DNA from: Rhodoblastus sp963748385
Lineage (GTDB): Bacteria > Pseudomonadota > Alphaproteobacteria > Rhizobiales > Beijerinckiaceae
Length of the DNA stretch: 64,000 nt
Direction: 5' to 3'
NCBI GenBank assembly: GCA_963748385.1
Contig: CAVVIQ010000002.1
Location: 62,001 to 126,000 of the forward strand
Shown here: positions 54,681 to 64,000 of the stretch, one piece after another
How the letters are laid out: each line of letters opens with the position of its first letter
How positions within the stretch are numbered: position 1 is the stretch's first letter
Notes under the pieces: generated by a model
The model's input: the letters and a program-made list of their open reading frames with translations, nothing else
Database searches by the model: none
Told to the model about the DNA's origin: nothing
Translations under genes and position numbers: made by a program

Positions 54681-55511
54681 TCAGGCCGCGGTGGAATAGG
54701 GCGGGCAGTGCAGGCCGCGCGGCGAAAGCGTGAAGATTTCGCAGCCGTCCTTGGTCACGCCGATCGAATGTTCGAACTGGGCGGAGAGCGAACGGTCGCG
54801 GGTCACGGCGGTCCAGCCATCGGACAGGATTTTCACCTGCGGCTTGCCGAGATTGATCATCGGCTCGATGGTGAAGAACATGCCCTCGCGAAGCGTCACG
54901 CCATGGCCCGTCTGCCCGTAATGCAGGATATTGGGCTCGTCATGGAACAGCCGGCCGAGTCCGTGGCCGCAGAATTCACGCACCACCGAGCAGCGCTCCG
55001 ATTCGGCGTAACTCTGGATGGCGTAGCCGATGTCGCCGGTGGTGGCGCCCGGCCTGACCGCGGAGACGCCGCGCATCAGGGCTTCATAGGTCACCTCGCA
55101 CAGGCGCTGCGCCCGGCGCGGAACCTCGCCGATATAATACATGCGGCTCGAATCGCCGTGCCAGCCGTCGACAATGTAGGTGACGTCGATATTGACGATG
55201 TCGCCCTCGCGCAGGGGCTTGGAATCCGGGATGCCGTGGCAGACGACATGGTTGATCGAGGTGCAGATCGACTTGCGATAGCCGCGGTAATCGAGCGGCG
55301 CCGGAAAGGCGCCGTGATCCATGCCGAATTCATAGGCCAGCTTGTCGAGCGCGTCGGTGACGACGCCGGGCCTAGCGGCCTCGACCATGAGATCGAGCGC
55401 TTCGGCCGCGATCCGGCCCGCCTTGCGCATGCCTTCGAAGCCCTCGGGGCCGTGGATGCGGATATGGCCGGTCTTGCGGCTCGGCAGCGCGTCGGCTTCG
55501 ATGAAAGTCAT
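54681..55511 (-). CDS. map: Methionine aminopeptidase type I
   Basis: This 276-residue metalloprotease removes the initiator Met from nascent proteins. The metal ligands are seen in DIVNIDVTYIVDGWHGDSSR (two Asp), EFCGHGLGRLFHDEPNILHY (His), FFTIEPMINLG (Glu) and SAQFEHSIGVTKDGCEIFT (Glu). The substrate His lies in NHVVCHGIPD. It is the first gene of map-radC-hydrolase. An essential housekeeping function is expected. Confidence 0.95.
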   Translation of the reverse strand: MTFIEADALPSRKTGHIRIHGPEGFEGMRKAGRIAAEALDLMVEAARPGVVTDALDKLAYEFGMDHGAFPAPLDYRGYRKSICTSINHVVCHGIPDSKPLREGDIVNIDVTYIVDGWHGDSSRMYYIGEVPRRAQRLCEVTYEALMRGVSAVRPGATTGDIGYAIQSYAESERCSVVREFCGHGLGRLFHDEPNILHYGQTGHGVTLREGMFFTIEPMINLGKPQVKILSDGWTAVTRDRSLSAQFEHSIGVTKDGCEIFTLSPRGLHCPPYSTAA

Positions 55512-55733
55512 TGAGCGATGATGTCCTTGTGAGCCGGGAGTCCTATGCCTTGCCCGCCCTGCATTTCCAGATTTAGCCCAAACCCGTCGCGGCGCAAGCG
55601 CGAGCTTGGCGATATGAGAGCCTCAAAAGCCAAAGCACGGCCCGCTCATGGATGGAGCCGGATTTCGCGTCGCTCGAATTCACATGAGACGGTCAGGAGG
55701 AATGTCCGCCGCGGCCGGCGCGGGCGCCTCGTC

Positions 55734-55973
55734 TTACTCGCCGGAAACCGGAAAGGCGCGAACGGTCATCGCCGCGTTGACGACGCCCGCGACGAGCAGC
55801 GCCGCCGCCAGAAAATGCAGTCCGAGGTTGCCCAACTGGTTGGCGATGGCGAAGGCGAGGCCGGTGAGGAGAAGGCGAAGCAAAGCCTGCGGGCGCCGGT
55901 CGGTCAGAAAGACATAGGCCGCGATGACGCAGAAAAACAACGCAACGGTTGCAATGTCGTAGAGCGTGCTCAT
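55734..55973 (-). CDS. Small membrane protein, possibly XrtV-sorting-system accessory
   Basis: This 79-residue protein has two to three hydrophobic helices (LYDIATVALFFCVIAAYVFL, LLTGLAFAIANQLGNLGLHF, LAAALLVAGVVNAAM). The Met at 55973 starts the conserved part; 12 upstream codons are in frame. Its pattern, YD at the N terminus followed by A-N-x-L-G-N and H-x-L-A, resembles small accessory proteins described next to exosortase V systems. No exosortase gene is in the window, so this is tentative. It is divergent from the polysaccharide sugar transferase. Confidence 0.5.
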   Translation of the reverse strand: MSTLYDIATVALFFCVIAAYVFLTDRRPQALLRLLLTGLAFAIANQLGNLGLHFLAAALLVAGVVNAAMTVRAFPVSGE

Positions 55974-56195
55974 CGGTTCGACCCGAGCGTCCAAATTCTT
56001 GTCGGTCACCGATATTAGTGATCAGCGACCCCTAGAACGCCGAACATAGCCTGATTTCCAAATTGCACAATCCTGGTCGGTAGCTTACCTTGGGCCGCCA
56101 TCAATTGATCGCGGACGAGGGGCGACCGGGAACCTTCTGGAAAGTGGGGCGGTTCGGGTCGATTCGGCGACGCAGGCCGTGATTCGGGGTCCGAC

Positions 56196-57657
56196 ATGCC
56201 ATCCAACCCTCGGGCGCAAGCCCCGGAGGTCAATTTGAACCCGCGAGGCGCTTCGGGAATTGCGCCGGGCTATTTTCACCTGCCCGTCACCTACCGCGGC
56301 CTTCCCTATTTTGTGGCGTTGAGCGACATCGTGCTCATCGTTTCGTCGTCGATCCTCGCCGGCTCGCTTTATCATTTCACCAGCAGCGCGATGGAGGGCG
56401 AGTCTCAACGCACGATGGCGGCCGCGACATTCGTCGCCGTGCTGTTCGTCGCCGCGATGTGGATGCACAAGCTCTACGAACCGCCGCGCCTCGGCGATTT
56501 CGGCGAGCAGTTCCGCGGTCTCGCGGGCGCCTGGATCGGCGCCTTTCTGCTGCTCGCCAGCGGCGTTTTCTCATGGGGCGTGAGCAAGGACCTTTCGCGC
56601 GGCGCGATCCTGCTGTTCTGGGCCATGGGCGGCGTCCTTCTGCTCGCGCACCGCCAGTTCTGGCGGCTTTATCTGCGTCACGCCCTGGCGAGCGGCGCGC
56701 TCAAGGGGCGCGACGTCGTGCTTGTTCTCTGGGATGACGAGGCCGCCGCCGACCATGCGGATCTGCTGGTTCGCCACGGCTATCGCGTCGCCAAGACCTT
56801 CTGCCTGGAGTTCGCCGCCGGCGCTGACGACGATGGCGTGGAGCAAATCGTTGAATATGTTCGCGGAGCTCCGATCGACGATATTTTCCTCGCCCCGCCC
56901 GTCGGCCGTTTGCGGAGCGCGCTCGCGGCGGCGAAAGGCTTGCGCGCCCTGCCGATTCCGGTCGCCGATGATTCCCGATCCGGCGCTTGCCGAACTGGTC
57001 GCCAGTCCGCGCTATGAACTCGGCCGCGCTTTGGCGGTCGAAATCCAGCGCGAGCCGCTGACGCTCGGCGAAAGGGCGGTGAAACGCGTTTTCGACCTGA
57101 TCGTGGCGACGCTGGCGCTGATCGTGTTCATGCCGCTGTTCGTTTGCGTCGCGGTGGCCATCGCGATCAACTCGCCGGGGCCGGTGGTGTTTCGCCAGAC
57201 CCGCAGCGGCTTCAACGGGCGGCCGTTCAAGATTTTCAAGTTCCGCACCATGACGGTGGCCGAGGACGGCGCCAGGGTCGCTCAGGCGAAAAAGGGCGAC
57301 GCGCGGGTCACCCGCGTCGGCGCCTGGCTGCGCCGGGCCAGCATCGACGAGCTGCCGCAATTGCTGAACGTGCTGCACGGCGAAATGTCGATCGTCGGCC
57401 CCCGCCCGCACGCCATGGCCCATGACAAGGCCTTTGCCGAAATCGCCGAAAAATACGCCTTCCGCCATCACGTGAAGGCGGGCATGACCGGCTGGGCCCA
57501 GGTCAACGGCGCCAGAGGCCTCACCGACACCCCCGAAAAAATCCAGCGCCGCGTCGCCTTCGACCTGTGGTACATCAGACACTGGAGCCTGATGCTGGAC
57601 ATCTCGATCCTGATCCGCACGTTGGCGGTGGTGTTGCAGGGGAAGAATGCGTATTGA
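56196..57657 (+). CDS. Undecaprenyl-phosphate sugar phosphotransferase (initiating enzyme), frameshifted
   Basis: This polyisoprenyl-phosphate hexose-1-phosphate transferase of about 486 residues starts a repeat-unit polysaccharide on undecaprenyl phosphate. The N-terminal part has membrane helices (YFVALSDIVLIVSSSILAGS, TFVAVLFVAAMWMHKLYEP) and a nucleotide-binding-like domain. The C-terminal catalytic domain reads KRVFDLIVATLALIVFMPLF, GRPFKIFKFRTM, WLRRASIDELPQLLNVLHG, MSIVGPRPHA and GMTGWAQVNGARG. The frame changes near 56968, within ALPIPVADD, after which the sequence continues IPDPALAELVASPRYELG. It opens the polysaccharide locus. Confidence 0.87.
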
Positions 57658-57729
57658 TTCGTCGATTGTTGATCGTTAGGCGTGCACGACATTGTCCCGA
57701 ACCGCTTCGACAAGGACATTTATTAGCCG

Positions 57730-58823
57730 ATGAGCGTCCGTCACAGGCATTTGCCTGAATTGCAATCCCTGCGCGGCCTTGCCGCGACGATTGTTTTGCT
57801 GCACCATGGCGCTTTTCTTTTCGCAACTTCATGGTCGTTTCGGTACGCAACGGAAGCTATTTTCAATGCCCACGCTGCGGTCATGTTATTCTTCGTCCTA
57901 AGTGGGTATGTATTGGGTCTATCGTTGATCGGGACGCATTTCACCGCGAGATGGATCTCTAGGTTTTACCTCCGTAGGGCTTTTCGCATCTATCCAGCAA
58001 TCATCGTTATAAGTTTATTTTCTGGATTATACCTAATATACGTTCATCGGTCATGGTCAACATTCGACGCGTCGGCATGGTATCACAAATCATATCGGTC
58101 GGGATTTCCCGGCGTGGAGGGGTTCGCACTTTCGCTTCTCGCGTGGCGTAACGAGCTAATACCCCCGCTTTGGACGGTCCGGATAGAAATACTTGGGTCG
58201 CTCGCGATGCCCTTGCTCGCATATTTAATCCGGTGTGGTCTTGGCGTCGCGTTAATCGGAGCAACAGCGCTTCTGATGTTTGCAGCGCCAACTTCGGTTT
58301 GGATCTATCTGGTCAGTTTTGCCTTGGGCGGTTACGCAGCTTATCTAAGTCCTTGGCTCAAACCTCATGGGAGCGTGCTCGCCCTCATTGCGGCGGCGCT
58401 GTTCATGTACTTCATGCGTCTCATCAACCCGGCATGGCGTTTTGAGGTCAACGACGCGGCACTTCTGCCAACCCTTCTCGAAAGCGTCGGCGCAGCGCTG
58501 GTGGTCACAAATGTCGCCCCGCGCTGGACATTGCCTTGCTCCGTTCGAAGCCTCTGGTATGGCTGGGAGACATTTCGTACAGCATCTATCTCGTTCATTT
58601 CGTCATCCTCTCGCTCTGGGCCAAATGGATCGGCTCTTTCGCGCTTGGTGCCGACACGAAGGCTTTATTGCTGATGGCCGCAACCCTGTTCTCCACTCTG
58701 CCCGTCGCCCATTATCTCTATCGTTTCGTCGAACTTCCGGGAATTACGTTTGGTAAGGATATCCTAAGATATGTCGCAGTGCCGAGCGGACCGAAATCAG
58801 CGTTCGAGAGGGCGGATCCTTGA
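57730..58823 (+). CDS. Acyltransferase 3-family membrane protein, frameshifted
   Basis: This membrane O-acyltransferase of about 363 residues is of the type that acetylates polysaccharides. The N terminus carries PELQSLRGLAATIVLLHHGA (catalytic His) and AVMLFFVLSGYVLGLSLIG. The middle has RFYLRRAFRIYPAIIVISLF and PPLWTVRIEILGSLAMPL. Near 58520 the frame changes; the second part reads IALLRSKPLVWLGDISYSIY and LPVAHYLYRFVELPGI. The codon choice and base composition are more AT-rich than in the first 55 kb. Confidence 0.82.
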
Positions 58824-58952
58824 CGGCCCCAAAGCGGGAAATGAAGGCGCATCCGGGTTGCCGAGCGTAGTTGGTCCGCGACTGGCAACTGAAAGTCATA
58901 CGAAGGTTCGGCTGCCGATGTGGAAACGTGACAAAAAAGGAGTCTTCGCACG

Positions 58953-59754
58953 ATGTCGAATTGTGATGTCATTTTGGCAGTTCGCAACGGCGAAAATTTT
59001 CTCGTTCCGATGCTTGATTCATTGCTCGGACAGACCACCAGCGACTTCAATGTGATCGCCCGTGATAACGCATCGACCGACAGAACACTTGAAATCCTCG
59101 AAAATTATAAAGCTAAGTTTCACGGCCGCCTGCGGGTTATTGCGGGCCAATCGACAGGATCGTCACTCAGTAACTTCAAGATGCTACTAGAAGAGACTAG
59201 AGCAGATTATGTGCTTTGCGCCGATCATGACGATATCTGGCTCCCTAATAAAGTGGCAAAAACCGTAAAGGCTCTGGTGGACACAGAAAACAAATTAGGT
59301 AAATCAACGCCGATTTATTTTTTTACTGACGTTATCGTCGTCAACAGGGATCTTCAAGAGATTCAAAGAGTTTTTGGGGTTTCAAACACATTGACCCTAG
59401 CATTTCGTCCCGATTCAGCCAGTGCCTTGTATGCGCGCCGATGCTGGGTATGGCTTCGGGAATGAACCGTGCGCTTGTTGATTTGTCCAATCCGGTCCCT
59501 GATAAGGTCACTGGGCATGATTGGTGGGCTACTCTCGTCGCGTTGATTTTCGGTGTCGTTGTTTTTACAACTGAAAACAACGGCGCTCTATCGCATTAGA
59601 TGGTGGTAATAATTCGTCTCAAAAGCGGGTTGGAGTTATTCCATATTTGAAAGCGAAATTGGGCGCGAGTTTCGTGCGCCACGGACTTGTGCGGAGGATA
59701 GATCAAGCTGACGCTCTGATTCGAGATTTACGGCTCCCTTATTCCACCAGATAA
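58953..59754 (+). pseudogene. Family 2 glycosyltransferase, broken in at least two places
   Basis: The first 160 residues are an intact GT-A start: CDVILAVRNGENFLVPMLDS, FNVIARDNASTDRTLEILEN and the metal motif YVLCADHDDIWLPNK. Near 59440 the frame moves to read MLGMASGMNRALVDLSNP and TGHDWWATLVALIFGVVVF. Near 59590 it moves again to LDGGNNSSQKRVGVIPYLKA and ends RLPYSTR at 59754. This layout matches rhamnosyltransferase-like GT2 enzymes. The sugar donor is unknown. Confidence 0.7.
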
Positions 59755-59755
59755 A

Positions 59756-59881
59756 ATGAAAATATTAAGGAAATTTTCAACATTCGCTAGAAGGGTTTTT
59801 GAAGCGAACATAACAATATTCTCCGGGAATTACGCTTACTCTGACTGGGTACGAAACAGCGCTACACTTGCGTTAATGTAA
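59756..59881 (+). pseudogene. 5' fragment, possibly of a TIGR04325-type methyltransferase
   Basis: An ATG two bases after the glycosyltransferase stop opens a 41-codon frame whose TIFSGNYAYSDWVRNSA resembles the SGxYxSWxxA opening of TIGR04325 putative methyltransferases found in polysaccharide loci. Nothing recognisable follows in any frame, so it is a remnant or an error-broken gene. Confidence 0.3.
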
Positions 59882-60271
59882 CCAACGTGGCTCAGCGGCA
59901 ACCAAAAAATTGTCCACCATGTAGATCCGTGCACAGTGCTCGGCTTCCACCAGATTAGGACTACCTAGGAACGCGAACACAAGCAATTTGGCCAATTGCT
60001 TCCGGAAGCCCAGACCATTCCTCCGTCCGGCTTTTCTACTTTTGCCGCAAACACGCCTTGTAAAGCGCCAATGACTGAAGTACCTACCGCGAGGGATAAA
60101 CTACAACTCGAGCTTGAGCCTCCAGCCAATCTTTCCAGTCCACCTATGTTAGGCGTAACCAGCCAGGGAGTGTAGATTGACGATCGTGACGTCGCCCGAG
60201 GCCCTAAAATATAAAGAAACATTATAAAAATACAGCTGGTTCCGAACCCAAGGGACCTAGCAGACGGGATA
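59882..60271. other. Unassigned stretch in the polysaccharide locus
   Basis: About 390 bases with many stops in all frames on both strands. A 119-codon minus-strand frame (59965-60324) shows no family pattern. No RNA gene or transposon end was recognised. Confidence 0.4.
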
Positions 60272-60769
60272 CCTAGCCTCCGGGATTTGAACCTTTGGTT
60301 GGAGAACCGTCTCGAATTGTTCAAGGCTTATTGCTTACCATCTATTATCGCTCGTCATGCCAAACTCGACTGGCTCATCTATTTCGACGCGGAGACGCCT
60401 AAGAACTCATCGAAAAGATAGAACGCATCGTATCAATAAGAAATAACATTGATATTCGTACTGTAAAAACATGGGGTGTGCCTACGTACGTTGTCAGCAA
60501 CCAAGCTAGAAGACATCGGAAAAGACGGAAGTATTGTCTGATATTATCGAACGTATCCAGGCTGAAGTGAAATGGGTTCTCACAACGAGATTCAATTCGG
60601 GTGGCGCGCTACAAGTAAGGATTAGGGGAAAAATTACATGGATCTATAGTAGCGCCAACGGAAGAAGTTGGATTTGCCGAACGGGATTATTTTAGGTGAT
60701 GATCAGACATATCCTTATAATCACACAAGCAATGAATTGGTGCTTCTTGGCTGCAACCGGGCACATTAA
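60272..60769 (+). pseudogene. Putative rhamnosyltransferase, multiply frame-broken
   Basis: Consecutive frames give a consistent glycosyltransferase: LENRLELFKAYCLPSIIARH, LDWLIYFDAETPK, then LIEKIERIVSIRNNIDIRTV, then DIIERIQAEVKWVLTTRFNS and KKLDLPNGIILGDD. The order R-L-x-L-F-x-x-x-x-LPS, W-L-x-x-F-D, V-L-T-T-R-x-(D/N) and D-x-P-N-G fits the putative rhamnosyl transferase family PF11316. At least three frame changes occur in 500 bases. The expected C-terminal part is missing. Confidence 0.6.
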
Positions 60770-61179
60770 TAGCGACAGTATCTTGTGCCCCGCACCTGTA
60801 CTTGAACAGGGTGACTCCCATCCAGCAGCTTTCTATTTCCTCTAGGCCACTTTCTTAAATTATTAATGGCGCCAACAATTCAAATAAAGTGCATAGGTCT
60901 TCACATACCTAAAATGCTGGCATTGCAAAAACAAAGCCATGGGCAATTTCAATAAAACAATAATGAAGAGACTCGCTATTGCGCTGCTGCTAAAACAACA
61001 TCATCTTGAAACTTATTACTTCAACATATATAATGAGTATTTGCATTCCGAAGCAATACTGGAGGCTTCAGACAATGAGAGCAAAGGCACAGCACATATT
61101 GGGAAAAAGTTAATTGAGAGTGGGGATGTGGATTGTTTGTTCCATTTATCACTAATAATTCATATCGAGCCATTTTGCC
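60770..61179. other. AT-rich unassigned stretch
   Basis: This is clearly AT-rich. It contains one 101-codon plus-strand frame (60939-61244, MGNFNKTIMKRLAIALLLKQ) without recognisable motifs that runs into the end of the minus-strand methyltransferase; it is probably non-coding. A hairpin-like sequence lies at about 60796-60816. Confidence 0.35.
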
Positions 61180-61944
61180 TCAAGACAAAAACACCATCAG
61201 CTTGCCATAGCAAAAATCGATCCGAAGTGTGCGGATTTTTGTAGAAACGACGCTCACCGTGCTCATCACAAAATTCATATACCAAAATTTCTCCCGAAGC
61301 TGGCGCATTTGGTGACTTTCACGGAGGTGTAACAATTCAACTTTTAGCTTGTGGCGCGTCGCAAACTCTTTCAGCGCGGGGTAGGCGAGGGAGAACCGGA
61401 AAGGTGCGGGGAAGGGGGCGGCTCGTTTCTTGCCCGCATCCTTTTTTCCCAACAAAATGCGATAAAACCAAATATGCAGAAAGTGCGGTGTAAACTTTGT
61501 GGCGAGGCCCTTGAAGGACAATATATTCGGGAAGCCCAAGTATAATAAGCCGGTGCAACAGGCAGGAGTTGACCATGTACAAATGGCGTCAGACGGTCGA
61601 TCCAAATGCTCAAGCACGTTCCAGCATATGATGATATCATAGCTGGCGCGCTGAAGTGGGAAGGTACAGATATCACCACGTATTTTTTCGTGAGCTCGAG
61701 AATGCGTCATCCAGACTGTTTCTCAGAGATATCAATTCCCGTGACATGGGCGTCGTTACCAAACATAAAATGCGACATGGAGCCGCACCCGGCCTCAAGC
61801 AAGCGGATGTGGGGCCGAATGTGTAAATAATTATCAATAAGTGACTGTACAAGGGCGTAGGGTGTAAAAGATCTGCTTTCCGCATTAATACAGGCGGTGT
61901 ATCTCGGCGCAGAAGATCGGAATCGAGTAAAAATTGTCTTGCGG
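61180..61944 (-). pseudogene. SAM-dependent methyltransferase (class I), frame-broken
   Basis: Read across frames this gives YALVQSLIDNYLHIRPHIRL, the SAM motif LLEAGCGSMSHF with VTGIDISEKQ, then HEKIRGDICTFPLQRASYDI and CWNVLEHLDRP. The C-terminal half reads AYPALKEFATRHKLKVELLH. This is a type-11-like methyltransferase with frame changes near 61710, 61600 and 61870. Its 5' end near 61944 is approximate. Probably modifies a sugar or lipid precursor of the locus. Confidence 0.6.
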
Positions 61945-61949
61945 GCAGA

Positions 61950-62553
61950 TCATCTTTCTGTTGCTGCCGCAATAAATGCGACGTTGGGTGGCGTTGGCCG
62001 ATAGAACGCATCTGGGTTTTGCCGCAGTCGTTTGGTCAGAGTTTCTTTGTCCATTTTCCACCATTTCGTTTTTTTGATCGCGGCAACTCTGGCCATCGTC
62101 GAAACGCATTCGCAACAGCCGCGCCGGCGCGCCGACTGCGACCAATATCGGGGAACGTCCTTGGTGACCACGGCTCCGGCGCCGATGATAGCTCCGCGCC
62201 CAACCAATCTGCACCCGGGCGTAATCGTCACGTTGTGACTGATCCAGACGTCGTCTTCAATGACGCAGGAATTAAATATCAGACTGGGGACACAGTAGCG
62301 CCAAGCGCGGGATCGTCGGAATAGGGATGCGTGGAAAGGGATTCAAATCGGGTGATTGGCGGTTAGGACGCGCGCTGTCTTTGCGAAGGAGCTGCTGGTC
62401 CGACGCGGGTGTGGGCGGAAATGCGCCAAAGGATTTAAACAACCGTCAGGAAAAAAGACCGACATCAATATCGTATTTTTTTCGAAAGAAATTACGCAGA
62501 GCCAAGCTCTCCATCTCATCGCGGCGGAGAAGACGGATACGGAGCTTATCCAT
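61950..62553 (-). pseudogene. Hexapeptide-repeat O-acetyltransferase (CatB-like), frame-broken
   Basis: The ATG at 62553 begins MDKLRIRLLRRDEMESLALR, then FFRKKYDIDVG. In other frames come SFAKTARVLTANHPI, ESLSTHPYSDDPALG, IEDDVWISHNVTITPGCRLV and GRGAIIGAGAVVTKDVPRY with AGAPARLLRMRF. The WW-containing end KTKWWKMDKETLTKRLRQ runs to the stop at 61950. Order and length (about 200 residues) fit left-handed beta-helix acetyltransferases of the xenobiotic/CatB type. At least three single-base changes interrupt it. Confidence 0.65.
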
Positions 62554-62637
62554 AGCACAGTCAGCAGGCTTGGCATTGGATTACCTGGAGAGCACCGACG
62601 AATGAACACGCAGTTCACTTGAGCGACGCGTCGTCCC

Positions 62638-64000
62638 TCATAATATCGTCCCTTGCGCGGCCGCGGCATCCTGTAGCCCGCGCGCGTGAACGGGCAACCC
62701 CCTGGATGAAACGAAAGTCGCGGCGGCGGTTTCCCTGATTTGTGAAAACTTTCGACGCGGCGCGGTCGGCAGCGATTTTGCCGACGACGCAACAAGGAGG
62801 CCCATGAATACAAAAAACAGCGTCTGATTTTCGCCTTGTGACAAAACGAGCCGATAAACGCCGTAAGCAGCCACGCTTGAAGCCAGCGCCGAGGCCACGG
62901 ACAAGTCGCGATCGGTGTTGCGGACATAGAGCCGCGCCATTGCCACAAGAGGCGAAGGCGATGGCGCTGAAATAGAAAGAGATCCGGGACAGCCGTCTGG
63001 ACGATCGTGCGCAGAACCCATGTATCCAGCGAAACCGGCGCGCCGGCGCGGGCGTATAGCCGATGACCTGCACAGCCGGTACCAACCCATGGCCAGTGAC
63101 GGGATCGGCGACGGGATGCCGGCCAAGCCATATTCGCTTCATCCCAGCGCGCGAAGTCACTGGACACTTAACCCGCCGCCGAAAACCATAATGTGAAATT
63201 TTCTAACCGCCAGAACGAGGCCGAGCAAGGCCGTCGTCCCCATGAAAGCCAATGTGCCGAGCAGTGCTCCGACCATGCTTCGTGGCCGGAGGCGCACGGT
63301 ACGCATCACCCACACAAGACGAAAAAACTTGAGATTGAAACGACAAAGGCGACACGGCCGCCCCGCGACCCGCTACAACAAAAAGGCTGATAGCCATGGC
63401 GATAACGACAACAGCCCCGATCGGACAAACCGGTGATTTTCGCCTTCGAAAATGAAATACAGGCCAATCGGCAAGGCCGTCGCGGCGAATTCGCCGTAGG
63501 ACAGTGGAACATTGAAGATCGATCGAGCAAATAAGCCGTTCCGTATCTGCGCCGTGACCACGACATCAGAAAAATCTGGGATTTTTTTCCGTCGTTGTAA
63601 AACAATAAAATTCGGTAAGACTTCAACAGCGTAATTTGCTTTGCCAAAAAAGTCTATAACTCCCAGCGCCGTAACAAGTAACGAGATAATCGAAATAAAC
63701 ATAAACAATTGCCTCACATCATCTGTTTGTCGAATTACTATAATACAAGCAATAGCTGGGATATCACAGGCAATAGCTATTTCTGTAAGATGGGATATTG
63801 ATTCAAATGGGCTTGCTGACGAAAAATAAAACAAAACACACATAGCGAAATAGGCACTTAACAACCCAAAAATGCTTCTGTTTACGAGTAAGACGCTACC
63901 AATTCTGTGTCTTACATCTCTCGATCCAGAAATTGAGATAGCAATAAAAAGAACCAGAGCAAACACGAAGAGGCGACGGACTGTAATCCATGGCAAACCG
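62638..64000 (-). pseudogene. O-antigen ligase/polymerase-like membrane protein, partial and frame-broken
   Basis: The first part (63373-63996) has many membrane helices (LFVFALVLFIAISISGSRDV, SIFGLLSAYFAMCVLFYFSS) and SYGEFAATALPIGLYFIFEG. After frame changes the rest reads AISLFVVAGRGAAVS, LDTWVLRTIVQTAVPDLFLF and ASALASSVAAYGVYRLVLSQ. The topology and the serine/glycine-rich centre suggest a Wzy/WaaL-type polymerase or ligase. The window ends near its 5' part, so the true start may be outside. Confidence 0.55.

Noticed and set aside
60280..60310. GGTTCAAATCC on the minus strand, T-arm-like
   Set aside because: The bases flanking the loop cannot form a T stem and there is no acceptor stem; the plus strand here reads as a rhamnosyltransferase fragment.
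60770..60870. tRNA-like sequence on the minus strand (TGGCCTAGAGG and GTTCAAGTAC boxes)
   Set aside because: Box A and box B like sequences are present at about the right distance, but the D stem, anticodon stem and acceptor stem do not pair.
60939..61244. 101-codon plus-strand frame
   Set aside because: AT-rich, no motif, unusual composition, and it overlaps the end of a recognisable minus-strand methyltransferase.
1..64000. Insertion sequences, integrase, prophage or CRISPR array
   Set aside because: No transposase, integrase, phage gene, direct-repeat array or terminal inverted repeats were found anywhere in the window.

Overview
The window is a high-GC alphaproteobacterial chromosome segment, most likely from a Hyphomicrobiales (rhizobiales) organism. 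The clearest clue is a roughly 1,900-residue membrane-anchored coiled-coil protein of the growth-pole-ring (GPR/RgsE) type, divergent from an Hpt-domain gene. Also consistent are lutABC behind an LldR-like regulator, an A-type Fe-S carrier divergent from dgt, an OpgC-type acyltransferase and an Mla-type lipid transporter. Genus cannot be fixed from the sequence; a Beijerinckiaceae/Methylocystaceae-like background is only a guess.

Layout. 0-9.3 kb: partial secreted c-type cytochrome, cupin, His-rich small protein, a P-type Mg2+ ATPase (frameshifted), a P1/DmpA-like peptidase, CcdA, two related small secreted Gly/Cys proteins and an APC amino-acid permease. 9.5-12.1 kb: a compact three-gene module of a coiled-coil protein, a membrane-spanning OmpA-domain protein and a Ras-like small GTPase. 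12.2-17.9 kb: aceE-aceF-lpdA pyruvate dehydrogenase operon carrying about eight reading-frame breaks. 18-21.7 kb: lldR-lutABC lactate oxidation with two matching operator-like palindromes. 21.7-31.3 kb: a fused aminoglycoside-phosphotransferase-like/P-loop kinase, an SGNH-like protein, OpgC, an A-type Fe-S protein, Dgt, a histidine kinase, a secreted hypothetical, rhodanese and an LpxH-like phosphoesterase. 31.3-39.4 kb: an EamA remnant, an AraC regulator, a six-gene acyl-CoA degradation operon (thiolase, two hot-dog hydratase halves, SDR, acyl-CoA dehydrogenase, CaiB) and an XRE-cupin regulator. 39.4-46.7 kb: DgkA, PAP2, enolase-superfamily epimerase and mlaEFD plus lipoprotein. 46.7-55.5 kb: GPR-like giant, Hpt protein, and map-radC-hydrolase. 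55.7-64 kb: a polysaccharide locus starting with an undecaprenyl-phosphate sugar transferase.

Two points dominate. First, the GTPase/OmpA/coiled-coil module looks like a sparsely described trans-envelope signalling or positioning device: a cytosolic GTPase, a cytosolic longin/roadblock-like region, one membrane helix and a peptidoglycan-binding OmpA domain, encoded by overlapping or abutting genes. Second, many otherwise well-conserved genes are broken by single-base changes, mostly insertions. These are dense in the pdh operon and extreme after about 59.4 kb, where every gene is fragmented and base composition becomes more AT-rich. Uncorrected long-read error is the simplest explanation; real decay is possible for the EamA remnant and the polysaccharide end. 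Frame-broken genes are reported as single loci with the approximate break positions.
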